A stretch of DNA of 64,000 bases, from the NCBI GenBank assembly GCA_002706765.1, contig PAJV01000042.1:89927-153926 (forward strand). Reading direction: 5' to 3'. The position numbers were made by a program, and so were the translations under genes. The notes under the pieces are model-generated. The model was not told the DNA's origin, made no database searches, and saw only the letters and a list, made by a program, of their open reading frames with translations. This DNA is from Gimesia sp. GTDB taxonomy: Bacteria; Planctomycetota; Planctomycetia; Planctomycetales; Planctomycetaceae. Every line of letters starts with the position of its first letter. The stretch's first letter is position 1. Positions 27,552 through 37,622 of this stretch are shown one piece after another.

Positions 27552-29690
27552 TTACTCTTCTTCTGCTTCGGTATCAACATCTCCGTTGCTTTCACCGGCG
27601 GCCTGTTCAGCCAGTACCGCTTTACGGGATAATTTGACACGATTCTGATCATCAACGGCGATCACTTTTACCTGCAGACGGTCACCCATCTTGCAGATAT
27701 CGCTGACCGATTTGACGAATCCGTCAGACAACTCGCTGATATGACACAAACCGTCTTTGCCGGGAGCAATCTCGATGAAAGCACCAAATTCTTTGATCGA
27801 ACTGACCACACCATCGTAGATGCGACCAACGCGAATTTCTTCTGTCAACGCTTCGATGTGAGCCATGGCTTTTTCGACGATCGAGACATTTCCGCCGGAA
27901 ACAGTAACGGTACCATCATCCTGAATATCGATGGTGGCGCCGGTGTCTTCCTGAATCGCTCGGATGGTCTTTCCACCAGGTCCGATCAGCAGGCCGATTT
28001 TCTCGGGATTGATCTTGGTCTGATGCAGACGGGGAGCATATGCAGAAATCTCTGCACGAGGACGACGAATCGCAGTCAGCATGGTTCGCAGCAGTTCCAG
28101 ACGGGCCTTTTTGGCCTGTTCCAGAGTCGCGCGAATGACTTCTTCGTTGATGCCCTCATTCTTGAGGTCCAGCTGAATCCCGGTGATCCCTTTCTGTGTC
28201 CCGGCTACCTTGAAGTCCATGTCACAGAAATGGTCTTCGTCGCCGATAATGTCAGTCAGAATCTTATATTCTTTCCCTTTGGTCACCAGACCGATGGAAA
28301 TCCCGGCAACCGGCTGTCGCAGCGGCACACCGGCATCCATCAGAGCCAGGGTGGCTGAGCAGACCGAAGCCATGGAGCTACTGCCGTTTGATTCCAGAAT
28401 GTCGGAAATCACGCGGATTGTGTAAGGGAAATCTTCTTCACTGGGCAGGACTGGTAAAACAGAACGTTCTGCCAGACAACCGTGGCCGATTTCGCGACGT
28501 CCCGGTCCCCGGATCGGTCGGCATTCACCAACTGAAAACGAGGGGAAGTAGTAATGCAGCATGAATCGCTGTAATTCTTCTTCGAACAGACCGTCGACCC
28601 GTTGCTTATCGCGAGAGGTTCCCAGTGTGACGGTGGCCATGGACTGTGTTTCACCACGGGTAAAGACGGCTGAACCGTGGACTCGTGGCAGAGCACCTGT
28701 TTCGCAGAACACATCCCGCAGCACATCGGTCGCACGTCCATCCAGTCGACGACCAGTGATCGCCATTTCGCGGACGGCTTTTGCTTCCAGATCGTGGAAT
28801 GCTTCTTTGAATTCACCCAGTGTGGCACCGTCTTCCGTGGTGTCGGCACCTTCCGGGAAGAATTTGGCGATCAGCTCTTCTTCGATCGCTTTAGCACCCT
28901 CGCGGCGTTCTGCTTTCACAGTACTCTGCATGGCTGAACTCAGTTTCTGGAAGATGGCATCATCCAGTTTGGCAACAAACGGATTTTCCGGAGGGGCTTC
29001 GTACTTGAAGGGCTCGATCCCTGCTTTTTCCCGCAGTTCCAGCTGTAATTTGCAGATTTTTGCCAGTTCACTATGTGCGAACATGATGGCAGCTGCCATT
29101 TCGTCTTCCGGAATCTGGTTTCCGAAACCTTCGATCATCAGCACCGATTCGACGGTTCCGGCAACAATCAGATCCAGATCGCCTTCGGCAATCTGTTCAT
29201 GAGTCGGGAAGACAATTAACTCACCATCAATGCGACCAATGCGGACGGCACCGATTGGTCCCTGGAAAGGAACCGGTGAGAGACACAGTGCCGCTGAGGC
29301 ACCGTTGATTGACAGCACATCCGGTTCGTTGACGCCGTCACAGGACATGACGTTAGTCTGGATCTGCAGTTCGTCATGAAACCCCTTGGGGAACAGCGGA
29401 CGGATAGGACGGTCGGTTAAACGAGCCGTCAGAATTTCTTTGGTCGTAGGCCGACCTTCGCGTTTCAAGAACCCACCAGGGAATTTACCAGCTGCTGCTG
29501 CCCGTTCCCGATAATCAACCGTCAGTGGGAAAAAATCAATTCCGGGTCTTCCCGGACCTGTTGCCGCTGCAACAAAAACTACTGTTTCACCATACTGAAC
29601 CAGAACAGAACCGGCTGCCTGTTTCGCCAACTGACCAGTTGTAAGACTAAGTTTCTGTCCGCCAACCTCACATTCAACAACTACTTTCAC
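27552..29690 (-). CDS. pnp: Polyribonucleotide nucleotidyltransferase (PNPase)
   Basis: 712 aa, normal for the family. It degrades RNA phosphorolytically 3' to 5' as a trimer and belongs to the RNA degradosome in many bacteria. Domains in order: first RNase PH (~10-145, with GKFPGGFLKREGRP), helical linker, second RNase PH (~315-545, with GETQSMATVTLG and the DIIGDEDHFCDMDFKVAGT block), KH (~555-615, IGLLIGPGGKTI) and S1 (~620-690, VVSSIKEFGAFIEIAPGKDGL), then an acidic tail. It starts with GTG; AGGA lies ~8 nt upstream. The rpsO-pnp order is the classic bacterial arrangement. Confidence 0.98.
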   Translation of the reverse strand: MKVVVECEVGGQKLSLTTGQLAKQAAGSVLVQYGETVVFVAAATGPGRPGIDFFPLTVDYRERAAAAGKFPGGFLKREGRPTTKEILTARLTDRPIRPLFPKGFHDELQIQTNVMSCDGVNEPDVLSINGASAALCLSPVPFQGPIGAVRIGRIDGELIVFPTHEQIAEGDLDLIVAGTVESVLMIEGFGNQIPEDEMAAAIMFAHSELAKICKLQLELREKAGIEPFKYEAPPENPFVAKLDDAIFQKLSSAMQSTVKAERREGAKAIEEELIAKFFPEGADTTEDGATLGEFKEAFHDLEAKAVREMAITGRRLDGRATDVLRDVFCETGALPRVHGSAVFTRGETQSMATVTLGTSRDKQRVDGLFEEELQRFMLHYYFPSFSVGECRPIRGPGRREIGHGCLAERSVLPVLPSEEDFPYTIRVISDILESNGSSSMASVCSATLALMDAGVPLRQPVAGISIGLVTKGKEYKILTDIIGDEDHFCDMDFKVAGTQKGITGIQLDLKNEGINEEVIRATLEQAKKARLELLRTMLTAIRRPRAEISAYAPRLHQTKINPEKIGLLIGPGGKTIRAIQEDTGATIDIQDDGTVTVSGGNVSIVEKAMAHIEALTEEIRVGRIYDGVVSSIKEFGAFIEIAPGKDGLCHISELSDGFVKSVSDICKMGDRLQVKVIAVDDQNRVKLSRKAVLAEQAAGESNGDVDTEAEEE

Positions 29691-29744
29691 AATATTATCC
29701 TAATTCTTTTCCGACAAACCGACACAGAGCAGCAAACACCGAAA

Positions 29745-30014
29745 CTATTTTCGGATGTTTAACTTCTCCAGAATTTCCCTATAGCTTTCTGCACTTTTCT
29801 TATGCAAATAATCCAGCAGACTGCGGCGACGGCTTACCATCTGCAGCAAACCTCTACGACTGGCGTGATCTTTCACGTTCGATCGTAAATGCTCTGTTAA
29901 ATTAACAATCCGTTCCGTAAGTACAGCAATCTGCACTTCAGCAGATCCGGTATCCCCTGTTTTGGACTGATATTCTTGAATCAATTCTGCTCTTCGTTCC
30001 TGCGTGACTGACAT
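29745..30014 (-). CDS. rpsO: 30S ribosomal protein S15
   Basis: 89 aa, exactly the usual length. S15 binds the central domain of 16S rRNA early in 30S assembly. Family motifs are present: [33 protein letters not shown] and the conserved basic stretch RRRSLLDYL. It lies 54 nt upstream of pnp in the same direction. In E. coli S15 represses its own translation through its leader; the leader here is about 300 nt and contains small hairpins but I do not recognise that pseudoknot. Confidence 0.98.
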   Translation of the reverse strand: MSVTQERRAELIQEYQSKTGDTGSAEVQIAVLTERIVNLTEHLRSNVKDHASRRGLLQMVSRRRSLLDYLHKKSAESYREILEKLNIRK

Positions 30015-30341
30015 TCTTCTAACCTAAACCTTTAAAACAAACCACTTGACAAACAGAGAAGATCGGGGAAAACCCAATGCAAAGACAGCCACTACGTCCG
30101 TGTCTTGACTTCATCTGAGACTGGTAATGGCAAGAGAAAACAAAGCTATTACGCTAGCTTTCAGGGTATTTAAGTTACTTAATGTAGCAATTTGAATAGA
30201 TTATTCAATGGATACGCCACCTCGATTACAAAAACCGGGCTGAATAGAATCAGACCGCATTCTTTTTCCGTAATCTTTCCCCACTTAAACAGGGGAACAC
30301 CCGCTGCCAGCAAACGCCATATTCTCATAAACCACTTTATA
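30015..30341 (-). other. Leader/promoter region of rpsO
   Basis: 327 bp with no gene between the S15 gene and the 3' end of the NfeD-family gene. It should contain the rpsO promoter and leader. A 7-bp hairpin (AAAGCTA / TAGCTTT, 30142-30161) and a small GGG/CCC hairpin near 30064-30075 are visible. No strong -35/-10 pair stood out. Confidence 0.45.
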
Positions 30342-32645
30342 TCAAGAGCTTACCTCTCGCACAATCACTTCATTGCCCTGAATTTGCGAGACCACGACCG
30401 GCGCTCCCACCTGGATATAAGGGCCCTCGCTGATGACATCCACCCAGACTCCTTCAATTTCTACCCGTCCCGCAGGGCGTAAAACAGAGCGTGTGACTCC
30501 TTCCATACCGACCTCCAGATGCAGCCCCTTGACTTTTAACGTCCCTTTTCCGGGAATCAGTTCCGGATCCAGTTGGATCTCATGCGTCGCGGGTTTCTGA
30601 TATTCGCCCGGCGGGGCCAGCACGATGGAACTCATCAGCTTTGATTCAGGTAAAAATCGATTCAACACGATTGCGAGAACGATCACCGTAACCAGTGAGG
30701 CGCTCATGGTCGCGATAGTACTGGACATCGTGGCAAAATCAGATTCGGGGCGCAGCGTATTAAAATCACCAAATGTCTGGCTGGCCAGAATGATCGACGT
30801 CACCATCAGCAGGCCCCCGGAAACACCGAAGATACCGAACCCGGGAATAACAAAGATTTCCAGCAGAATACAGATCAGGCCGATCGAAAAGAGTACCACT
30901 TCCAGATACCCGGCCGTCCCCCCCAGAAAGCGACTCCAGAAGAACAACCCGAAACAGACCGCCGACAAGATCCCGAACAGCCCCGTCAAAGTATATAGCT
31001 CCAGGTAAACAAAGATCGCGCCCAGCAGGAACAGTAAAAACGTCACGAGCTGGGAATTCAGAACATAAACCAGCGTATCAACCCAGGTTCGTCCTACCGC
31101 TTTGAGTGTGACATCAGCGGGAATTCCCAGACGCTGCTTGAGTTCATCCATATCCCGAACCGCAGGTTCAGCGATTTTCAATTCATGCGCCCGGACACCA
31201 TTGACCGTTAACAGATTTGCTTTCCGCGATTCAGGCACAGCAGGGCCCTGGATCCATTCGCCATTGGACAGGTGAATTTCTTCTTCACTCATATACCAGA
31301 GCTGTCCCGTTTTACTGTTTGTCACTTCATACACAATCAGATCTTTATCAGACATCGCTTCACAGATGGCAGCAGGTCGCCCTTTTTTCTCTGCGAGATC
31401 CTTCAAGGTCACGCGCAGTGAACTTAGAATTTTTTCAGGAACGTGCTCAAACTGGCCATCTTCATTCATTTCAATGGGTCCGGCGTCTCCGATCTGTGCC
31501 CCTGGTCGGAGAAAAATTTCGTCACAGCCCAGCGCGATAATCGCGGCACTGCTCATGGCGTGATCGGGGACATAAGCCACCGTTCTGACCTGCCTCGAGT
31601 CCAGGTCAGCAATCATATTTGCCAGATTGGTGCCCGACATCAGGTAGCCTCCGCCTGAATCGATCTCAAAAATCAGCATATTCGCCCCGGAATTGACGGC
31701 CCGATTGATCTGTCGTTCGAGGAACGCCTCCAAGAGAGGCTCAATCATGCCATCAACTTTAATCAGCATGACTTTGGGGGCGTCTCCCAGGGTAGGATCA
31801 TCGCGTAATTTCTCGCGGGGAATTCCATATAATTCAGCCAGTTCGCCGCGTGTGGGAGCCAGTTGCTGGACCAGTACATCCAGGGCACGGGCCTTGCTGC
31901 CGGAAAAGACCCCCAGCGAGCCAGCTTCCTTGATCGTTTCGACGTCGGTTATGACGGCCCTGTTCTCCTGCAGGCGTTTCAATTCATCCGGCGTCACAAT
32001 GCGAGATAGAATCTGCCTGTTTTCTCCTTCGCCCTGCTGGATTTTCACCTTGAGCACTGCCTGTTGCGGGTCCATCATGCCCAGCACCAGGGCACGACTC
32101 AGCTTGGCATTATGGCGTTTTTCGACGATCGACAGTACAAATTCGCGTTCATCCTGATCCAGGGCTTTGCCATAGCCGATGTCGCCCAGTTCCGCATCCG
32201 GATGCATCACGATTTCATCGCAGGCCAGCGCCAGGACGACATTATTCCCGATCACGGTCTCCGGGATCCAGGCAATGGTCTTCAGATCGGAGAGCTGGGC
32301 GGAAGCCAGAAACTTGGCCAGCCCCTGCACCTGATGAAACGGGCTGGAACCGGGGGAAATCTGCAGAACCAGATAGCCTGTCTGCCCTGTCTTAGCTGCT
32401 TCATTCTGTAATGCTAAAGCCGCATTGGTGACTCGCCCGTAAGTCACTTCACCCACCGGGCTTTCGATAGTCATGAACAAGGCCGGTTTTGAGGGGGGCG
32501 CATCCGCGTCTGCTTTTTTCTTTGCGTCGGCAGGCTGCTGCTTCGGTTTGTCTGGCGCAGCCGGGTCGGCCCGCAGAGTCGAACTTCCATTGAACACCAG
32601 AAGTCCCAGAATAAAAGCCAGTAGCATCTGGTTGATATGTTTCAT
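30342..32645 (-). CDS. NfeD-family membrane protein with tandem ClpP-like domains
   Basis: 767 aa. A signal peptide and charged linker precede two ClpP/crotonase-like modules. The first (~55-200) has the strand-helix pattern but VIGNNVVLALACDEIVMHP at the active-site position, without the catalytic Ser. The second (~290-430) has DHAMSSAAIIALGCDEIFLRP, where the Ser is kept, as in the 1510-N/SppA-like proteases. Four to five membrane helices follow (~535-690), then a C-terminal NfeD OB-fold (~700-767) ending VGAPVVVSQIQGNEVIV. NfeD proteins pair with stomatin-type proteins in membrane quality control; no stomatin gene is adjacent. The catalytic call is from pattern only. Confidence 0.88.
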   Translation of the reverse strand: MKHINQMLLAFILGLLVFNGSSTLRADPAAPDKPKQQPADAKKKADADAPPSKPALFMTIESPVGEVTYGRVTNAALALQNEAAKTGQTGYLVLQISPGSSPFHQVQGLAKFLASAQLSDLKTIAWIPETVIGNNVVLALACDEIVMHPDAELGDIGYGKALDQDEREFVLSIVEKRHNAKLSRALVLGMMDPQQAVLKVKIQQGEGENRQILSRIVTPDELKRLQENRAVITDVETIKEAGSLGVFSGSKARALDVLVQQLAPTRGELAELYGIPREKLRDDPTLGDAPKVMLIKVDGMIEPLLEAFLERQINRAVNSGANMLIFEIDSGGGYLMSGTNLANMIADLDSRQVRTVAYVPDHAMSSAAIIALGCDEIFLRPGAQIGDAGPIEMNEDGQFEHVPEKILSSLRVTLKDLAEKKGRPAAICEAMSDKDLIVYEVTNSKTGQLWYMSEEEIHLSNGEWIQGPAVPESRKANLLTVNGVRAHELKIAEPAVRDMDELKQRLGIPADVTLKAVGRTWVDTLVYVLNSQLVTFLLFLLGAIFVYLELYTLTGLFGILSAVCFGLFFWSRFLGGTAGYLEVVLFSIGLICILLEIFVIPGFGIFGVSGGLLMVTSIILASQTFGDFNTLRPESDFATMSSTIATMSASLVTVIVLAIVLNRFLPESKLMSSIVLAPPGEYQKPATHEIQLDPELIPGKGTLKVKGLHLEVGMEGVTRSVLRPAGRVEIEGVWVDVISEGPYIQVGAPVVVSQIQGNEVIVREVSS

Positions 32646-32715
32646 CGTGTGACTTTCACTGTTTTCAATTATGAGACAGGCAATGCCTGTGATTCTTAAG
32701 CGGTTATACCAGTGT

Positions 32716-32734
32716 GGAAACCGGAACGGTTTCC
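32716..32734. repeat. Perfect 8-bp hairpin in the nfeD-like/lhr intergenic region
   Basis: GGAAACCG and CGGTTTCC are separated by GAA. No T-tract follows on either strand, so it is not a standard terminator. It lies about 70 nt upstream of the NfeD-family start and could be an operator or an RNA hairpin. Confidence 0.5.
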
Positions 32735-32831
32735 TTATCCATTATTATTGTATCATAGCCAGATACTGATCATCGGTTGTACTCTTTTTAACGAGATTTT
32801 ACACCCGACAGATCAATTCATTTCCGCAATT

Positions 32832-32898
32832 ATTGACTGTGTCCCGTTTTACTACAGCATCTCCTGAAGACGCTCAGTCATACTGGACACAGTCTAAA
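32832..32898. repeat. Dispersed repeat, compact palindromic copy B
   Basis: GACTGTGTCC (32835-32844) and its exact complement GGACACAGTC (32885-32894) frame a ~67-bp imperfect palindrome. The left arm reads TTGACTGTGTCCCGTTTT and continues to ACTACAGCATCTCC, matching the first 33 nt of copies A, C and D. The right arm, reversed, matches the same block (TTTAGACTGTGTCCAGT, then CTGAGCGTCTTC) with a one-base deletion. The central ~45 bp of the longer copies is missing, so this is two left ends facing each other. Confidence 0.7.
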
Positions 32899-32989
32899 CT
32901 GAAAGATTTTCAGAGAAAACAGGTTAAATTATTGTGGTCAGCCTCTTACAATACAGGGGCAACTCTTACCGTCACTCCAAAGGGCAGAC

Positions 32990-35900
32990 ATGTCATTTTA
33001 CGGCTATCACCCCATCATCGAAAAATGGTTTCGGAATCGTTTTCAGAACCCGACCGAACCGCAGCAGCAGGGCTGGCCTTGTATCAATCGGGGTGAGCAC
33101 ACCTTGATCTCGGCTCCGACGGGAAGTGGAAAAACGCTGACCGCCTTTCTCTCGGTGATTGACCGCCTGGTGAAACGCTCCCTGGCTGGTGACCTGGATG
33201 ATGAGACAAGTGTTATCTATGTCTCACCATTGCGGGCCCTGTCCAACGACATGCACCGCAATCTGGAACAACCGCTGGAAGAAATCTCACAACTGCTGGA
33301 AGATGCCGGCGAGATCTTCACGCCGATTCGTATCGGCCTGCGCACGGGCGATACTCCTTCTTCCAAACGTGCCGCGCTCGTCAAACGGCCTCCTCATATA
33401 TTAGTAACCACCCCCGAATCGCTGTACTTAATGTTGACCGGATCCAAAAGCCGGGAAACTCTGAAAACAGTGGAAACGGTGATCGTCGATGAAATTCATG
33501 CTCTTTTAAGAGACAAACGCGGCTCCCACTGGTCAATCACCCTCGAACGCCTGGAAGCCCTGGTGGATCACCCCCTGCAGCGCATTGGTCTGTCGGCGAC
33601 ACAGAAACCTCTTGATCGCGTCGCGCAATACCTGGTGGGAAATCGGCCTGAAATTGAAATTTCGGAAGCATCACCGCCTGAAGAACCATGCGAATATCCC
33701 GAGCAGTCCTGTCGGATCGTCAACATCGGGCACTCGCGCACGCTGGACGTTGCGATCCAGGTTCCTCCGTCGGAATTGAGCGCCATCTGCACTCACGAAC
33801 AATGGGCCGAAGTGCTGGAACAGATTATCGAACTGATCAACTCGCATCACAGCACTTTGATCTTTGTCAATACCCGCCGCCTGGCAGAACGCATCACTCA
33901 CCAGCTCACCGAACGGCTGGGAGAAGAAGTGGTCGGCAGCCATCATGGATCGTTATCTGCAAAAATCCGACACCGTACCGAACAGAAACTGAAAAGCGGC
34001 GAGCTCAAAGCGGTCATCGCGACCGCCTCTCTGGAACTGGGCATCGATGTCGGTTACATCGATCTGGTCGTCCAGATTGGTTCACCGCGGGGCATTGCCA
34101 CGTTTCTGCAGCGCATCGGCCGCTCCGGGCATTCCCTGGGGCTGGTCCCCAAAGGACGGATCTTTGCACTCTCACGCGATGAACTCGTGGAAAGCATGGC
34201 CCTGGTCCGCTCCATCAAGCAGGGAATTCTGGATACGGTGCGTATGCCGGAAGCGCCCATTGACATCTTGGCACAGCAGATTACTGCAGAAGTGGCCTGC
34301 CAGGAATGGAACACCGATGACCTGTTCGAAAGCCTGACGCGTTCCTATTCGTATCGCAATCTCAAGCGGAAAGACTTTGACAGTACGCTCCAGTTTCTCA
34401 GTGAGGGCATCAGCAGCACTGCAGGCCGCAGCCGCGTGTACCTGCATCATGACCAGGTTCAGAACCGCATCCGCAGCCGCAAAAATGCCCGTCTGGTCTC
34501 CACCATGAACGGCGGCGCGATACCGGAAGTCGCTTCGTACCGCGTGGTCACCGAGGATGACCAGACCGTGGTCGGCTCTGTCGATGAAGAATTCGCCGTC
34601 GAAAGCATGGCCGGTGATATCTTTCTGCTGGGGAACACATCCTGGCAGGTACGCTACGTGCGCGGCGGCGATGTTACCGTCGTCGATGCCCATGGTGCGC
34701 CTCCCTCCATTCCGTTCTGGTTTGGCGAAGCCCCCGGTCGCTCGCTGGAACTGTCGACGGAAATCTCGCACTTGAGAGAAGAACTCGAACGCCGCATCGA
34801 AAATACCGAGCAGGCAATTCTCTGGCTCTCTCAGGAAACCAACACCGACGAGTGGGGCAGTAAACAGATCGTGGAATACGTTCAGGCACAGAAAGCCGCC
34901 CTGGGCGTCGTGCCTACGCAAAAACGGATCGTATTTGAACGCTTCTTTGATGAATCGGGGGGTATGCAACTGGTGATTCATGCTCCCTTCGGAGGGGACA
35001 TCAATCGCGCGTGGGGTTACACCATGCGAAAACGGTTCTGTCGTTCCTACAACTTCGAACTGCAGGCCACAGCCGACGATAATGGCATTATTCTTTCACT
35101 GGGTCCGCAGCACAGCTTTCCGCTGGAAAGCCTGTTTTCCATGCTCAACACCCGGAATGTGCAGCAGCTCTCTGAACAGGCGATTCTGGATCACCCCATG
35201 TTCCACGTGCGTTGGCGCTGGAATGTGACGCGGGCACTGCTCGTCTCGCGCATGCAGAACGGTAAAAAAGTCCCGCCGCCACTACAGCGTTTTCGAGCCG
35301 AAGACTTACTCACCGCAGTCTTCCCACGACTGACGGGGTGCCCCGAAAACGAAATCGGCGAGATCGTCCGCCCCGATCATATCCTCGTTGATCAGACACT
35401 CACCGACTGCCTGAATGAGCAACTTGACATTGAGGGATTGAAAAATGTGTTGCTCGAGATTGAACAGGGCACGGTGAAACTCATTCCCCGCGATACCCGG
35501 GAACCTTCCCCCTTCTGTTATGAACTGCTTAATTCCAGTCCGTATACGTTTCTGGATGGCGGCGAAGCGCAGGAACGCCGCGCCCGCGCAGTGGCGACCA
35601 GGCATACGCTTTCCGTGGAAAGTGTCGAAGACCTGGGAAGACTCTCTCCGGAAGCCATCGCACAGGTCTGCCAGGAAGCGCAGCCCGTCGTTCGGAATGC
35701 TGATGAATTTCACGACGTTCTGCTGGGACGCATTCACCTTCCAATCCAAGAACATCCCGAATGGTCTGACTGGTATCAGGAACTGGAAGCAACGGGACGC
35801 GCCACGACACTGGTCCGCCCCGACACACCTGCCGCTCAAGTAACCGCTCTCAGCTGGGTAGCCACGGAACGACTGCCGGCTGCTTTGGCAGCCTTTCCGG

Positions 35901-37576
35901 ACAGCAGTCATCATCCGTCTGTGAATGTTCCCGCCGGCGTGCAGCAGGAATGGGAATCGACGGAAGCCCGCACCGCGATCATCCGCGGACTGTTGGACAA
36001 CAGTGGGCCGCAGACGGTGGCTGAAATGGCGTACCAGGCAGGAATGACAGAGCCGCAGACCGAAGCCGCTTTGATGGCCCTGGAAGGTGAAGGCATTGCC
36101 ATGCAGGGCTATTTCCGCATCAAAGATCCCAACTGGGACCAGAGTCTGGAAGAGTCAGAGACAGTAGAAACAAAACTAGAGACATCCCCTGCTCCGCCGA
36201 AAGAATGGTGTCACCGTCGGCTGTTGTCCCGCATTCATCGACTGACACTGCAAGGCCTGCGAGCCCAGGTGCAACCTGTCGATGTCAGCGTTCTGATTCA
36301 ATATCTGACCAGGCTGCATGGCCTGACGGGAGAAGAAAAACGGTCAGGCACCAATGGTCTGTTTGAAGTGCTCTCGATGCTGCAGGGCATCGATATCCCG
36401 GCGATCTGCTGGGAACGGGATATCCTGCCTGCCCGCCTGTCGAATTATCAGAGCAGTCAGCTGGACGAACTCTGCTTTACCGGCGAAGTCGGCTGGGGCC
36501 GCCTCTATCCTCCCCGCCGCACCGCCGAGCAGGGAAAACCGATGACCGGGATCACCCGCAATGCCCCGGTCTCATTCTTCCTGAGAGAAGATATTCCCTG
36601 GCTGACCTGTTTCAACCAGGTCTCTTCAAACCTGGAAGACAGCGAAGCAGAACACCATCTGAGCAGCCCCGCACAGGAAGTTCAGGAACTGTTAACGCGG
36701 CGGGGCGCCCTGTTTGCCGCTGACCTGATGGCGACGACACAAGCCCTGCCTTCCCAGATCGCCGATTCGCTGGGGGAACTCATCTCGCGCGGCCTGGTGA
36801 CCTCAGACAGTTATTCAGGTATGCGACAGTTTACGGAAGATCGTTCCACAAAACAGAGACGTACTTCCCGCAAATCCAGAATCGGCCTGGTTCGTAAAAG
36901 ATCGACTCCGAACAACACCGGACGCTGGTCGATCTGGAGACGTGAAGCCAGTGCGGAAGTGGAAGAACGGAGCCTGCAGTATTTTGAATATGTCGAACAG
37001 TGGGCCTGGCAGTTGATCAGGCGCTGGGGTGTTGTCTTTCGCGACCTGATGAGCAAAGAAGCTGGTGCACCGCGGTGGTTTGAACTGCTGCAGGTCTTTC
37101 GCCGACTAGAAGCGCGTGGCGAAATTCGAGGCGGACGTTTTGTGACCGGCGTGGCAGGTGAGCAGTTTGCCATGTCGGGCACAATTCAGGAACTACGCAA
37201 ACTGCGCGATGCCCCCACCAGCGATGAGTTGACGATTCTTTCTGCCACAGACCCGTTGAACCTGACGGGGATCCTTACGAAAGACGCGCGCGTGCCTGCG
37301 ACGCCCGCCAATCGTATTGCCTACTGGAACGGAAATCTAATTGCCTGGTCGAAAAACGAAGAATTGTTTCTGCTGACGAAGGTTTCCGAAAAACTCAAAC
37401 GGGAACTGGTGCTGGGATTCGGACTTCCCATCCAGGATTTCAACAGGCAGCAGCTTAACACGAATGAGCAGTCAACAGCGTCTTCACTTGAGCCTCCTGC
37501 AGAGGACCAGTTCCTCCCCGCCGGTAACGAGACAAGCTCCACTGATAAAAAATCGCCGCGTCCTTCATTTCTGTGA
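32990..37576 (+). CDS. lhr: Lhr-family large ATP-dependent helicase
   Basis: 1528 aa, the length of long bacterial Lhr proteins. It is a superfamily 2 translocase of the Lhr clade, which unwinds RNA:DNA or DNA with 3'-5' polarity. Motif I is SAPTGSGKT (~residues 41-49), motif II VDEIHALLRDKRGSH, motif III LSATQKP, and motif VI QRIGRSGH (~375). The winged-helix and beta-barrel domains of the Lhr core follow, then a long C-terminal extension (from ~870). The basic stretch KQRRTSRKSRIG near 1285 may contact nucleic acid. AAAGGGC precedes the ATG. Some Lhr proteins are DNA-damage linked, but nothing here shows that. Downstream, 46 nt away, is a TPR-peptidase gene. Confidence 0.93.
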   Translation: MSFYGYHPIIEKWFRNRFQNPTEPQQQGWPCINRGEHTLISAPTGSGKTLTAFLSVIDRLVKRSLAGDLDDETSVIYVSPLRALSNDMHRNLEQPLEEISQLLEDAGEIFTPIRIGLRTGDTPSSKRAALVKRPPHILVTTPESLYLMLTGSKSRETLKTVETVIVDEIHALLRDKRGSHWSITLERLEALVDHPLQRIGLSATQKPLDRVAQYLVGNRPEIEISEASPPEEPCEYPEQSCRIVNIGHSRTLDVAIQVPPSELSAICTHEQWAEVLEQIIELINSHHSTLIFVNTRRLAERITHQLTERLGEEVVGSHHGSLSAKIRHRTEQKLKSGELKAVIATASLELGIDVGYIDLVVQIGSPRGIATFLQRIGRSGHSLGLVPKGRIFALSRDELVESMALVRSIKQGILDTVRMPEAPIDILAQQITAEVACQEWNTDDLFESLTRSYSYRNLKRKDFDSTLQFLSEGISSTAGRSRVYLHHDQVQNRIRSRKNARLVSTMNGGAIPEVASYRVVTEDDQTVVGSVDEEFAVESMAGDIFLLGNTSWQVRYVRGGDVTVVDAHGAPPSIPFWFGEAPGRSLELSTEISHLREELERRIENTEQAILWLSQETNTDEWGSKQIVEYVQAQKAALGVVPTQKRIVFERFFDESGGMQLVIHAPFGGDINRAWGYTMRKRFCRSYNFELQATADDNGIILSLGPQHSFPLESLFSMLNTRNVQQLSEQAILDHPMFHVRWRWNVTRALLVSRMQNGKKVPPPLQRFRAEDLLTAVFPRLTGCPENEIGEIVRPDHILVDQTLTDCLNEQLDIEGLKNVLLEIEQGTVKLIPRDTREPSPFCYELLNSSPYTFLDGGEAQERRARAVATRHTLSVESVEDLGRLSPEAIAQVCQEAQPVVRNADEFHDVLLGRIHLPIQEHPEWSDWYQELEATGRATTLVRPDTPAAQVTALSWVATERLPAALAAFPDSSHHPSVNVPAGVQQEWESTEARTAIIRGLLDNSGPQTVAEMAYQAGMTEPQTEAALMALEGEGIAMQGYFRIKDPNWDQSLEESETVETKLETSPAPPKEWCHRRLLSRIHRLTLQGLRAQVQPVDVSVLIQYLTRLHGLTGEEKRSGTNGLFEVLSMLQGIDIPAICWERDILPARLSNYQSSQLDELCFTGEVGWGRLYPPRRTAEQGKPMTGITRNAPVSFFLREDIPWLTCFNQVSSNLEDSEAEHHLSSPAQEVQELLTRRGALFAADLMATTQALPSQIADSLGELISRGLVTSDSYSGMRQFTEDRSTKQRRTSRKSRIGLVRKRSTPNNTGRWSIWRREASAEVEERSLQYFEYVEQWAWQLIRRWGVVFRDLMSKEAGAPRWFELLQVFRRLEARGEIRGGRFVTGVAGEQFAMSGTIQELRKLRDAPTSDELTILSATDPLNLTGILTKDARVPATPANRIAYWNGNLIAWSKNEELFLLTKVSEKLKRELVLGFGLPIQDFNRQQLNTNEQSTASSLEPPAEDQFLPAGNETSSTDKKSPRPSFL

Positions 37577-37622
37577 AATCGGAGCATGCGGTGTTTCCTT
37601 TGATACTACTTCGGACCTAAGA

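Larger units (their letters stand above)
32646..32989. other. Divergent promoter region between NfeD-family gene and lhr
   Basis: 344 bp with no gene. It contains a perfect inverted repeat ACAGGC-AAT-GCCTGT (32676-32690), a perfect 8-bp hairpin GGAAACCG-GAA-CGGTTTCC (32716-32734) and the compact copy of the dispersed repeat (32832-32898). Promoters for both flanking genes should lie here, but I cannot fix their hexamers with confidence. Confidence 0.6.

Noticed and set aside
34172-34981. 269-codon frame antisense to lhr
   Set aside because: It lies wholly inside the conserved helicase core with no domain of its own.
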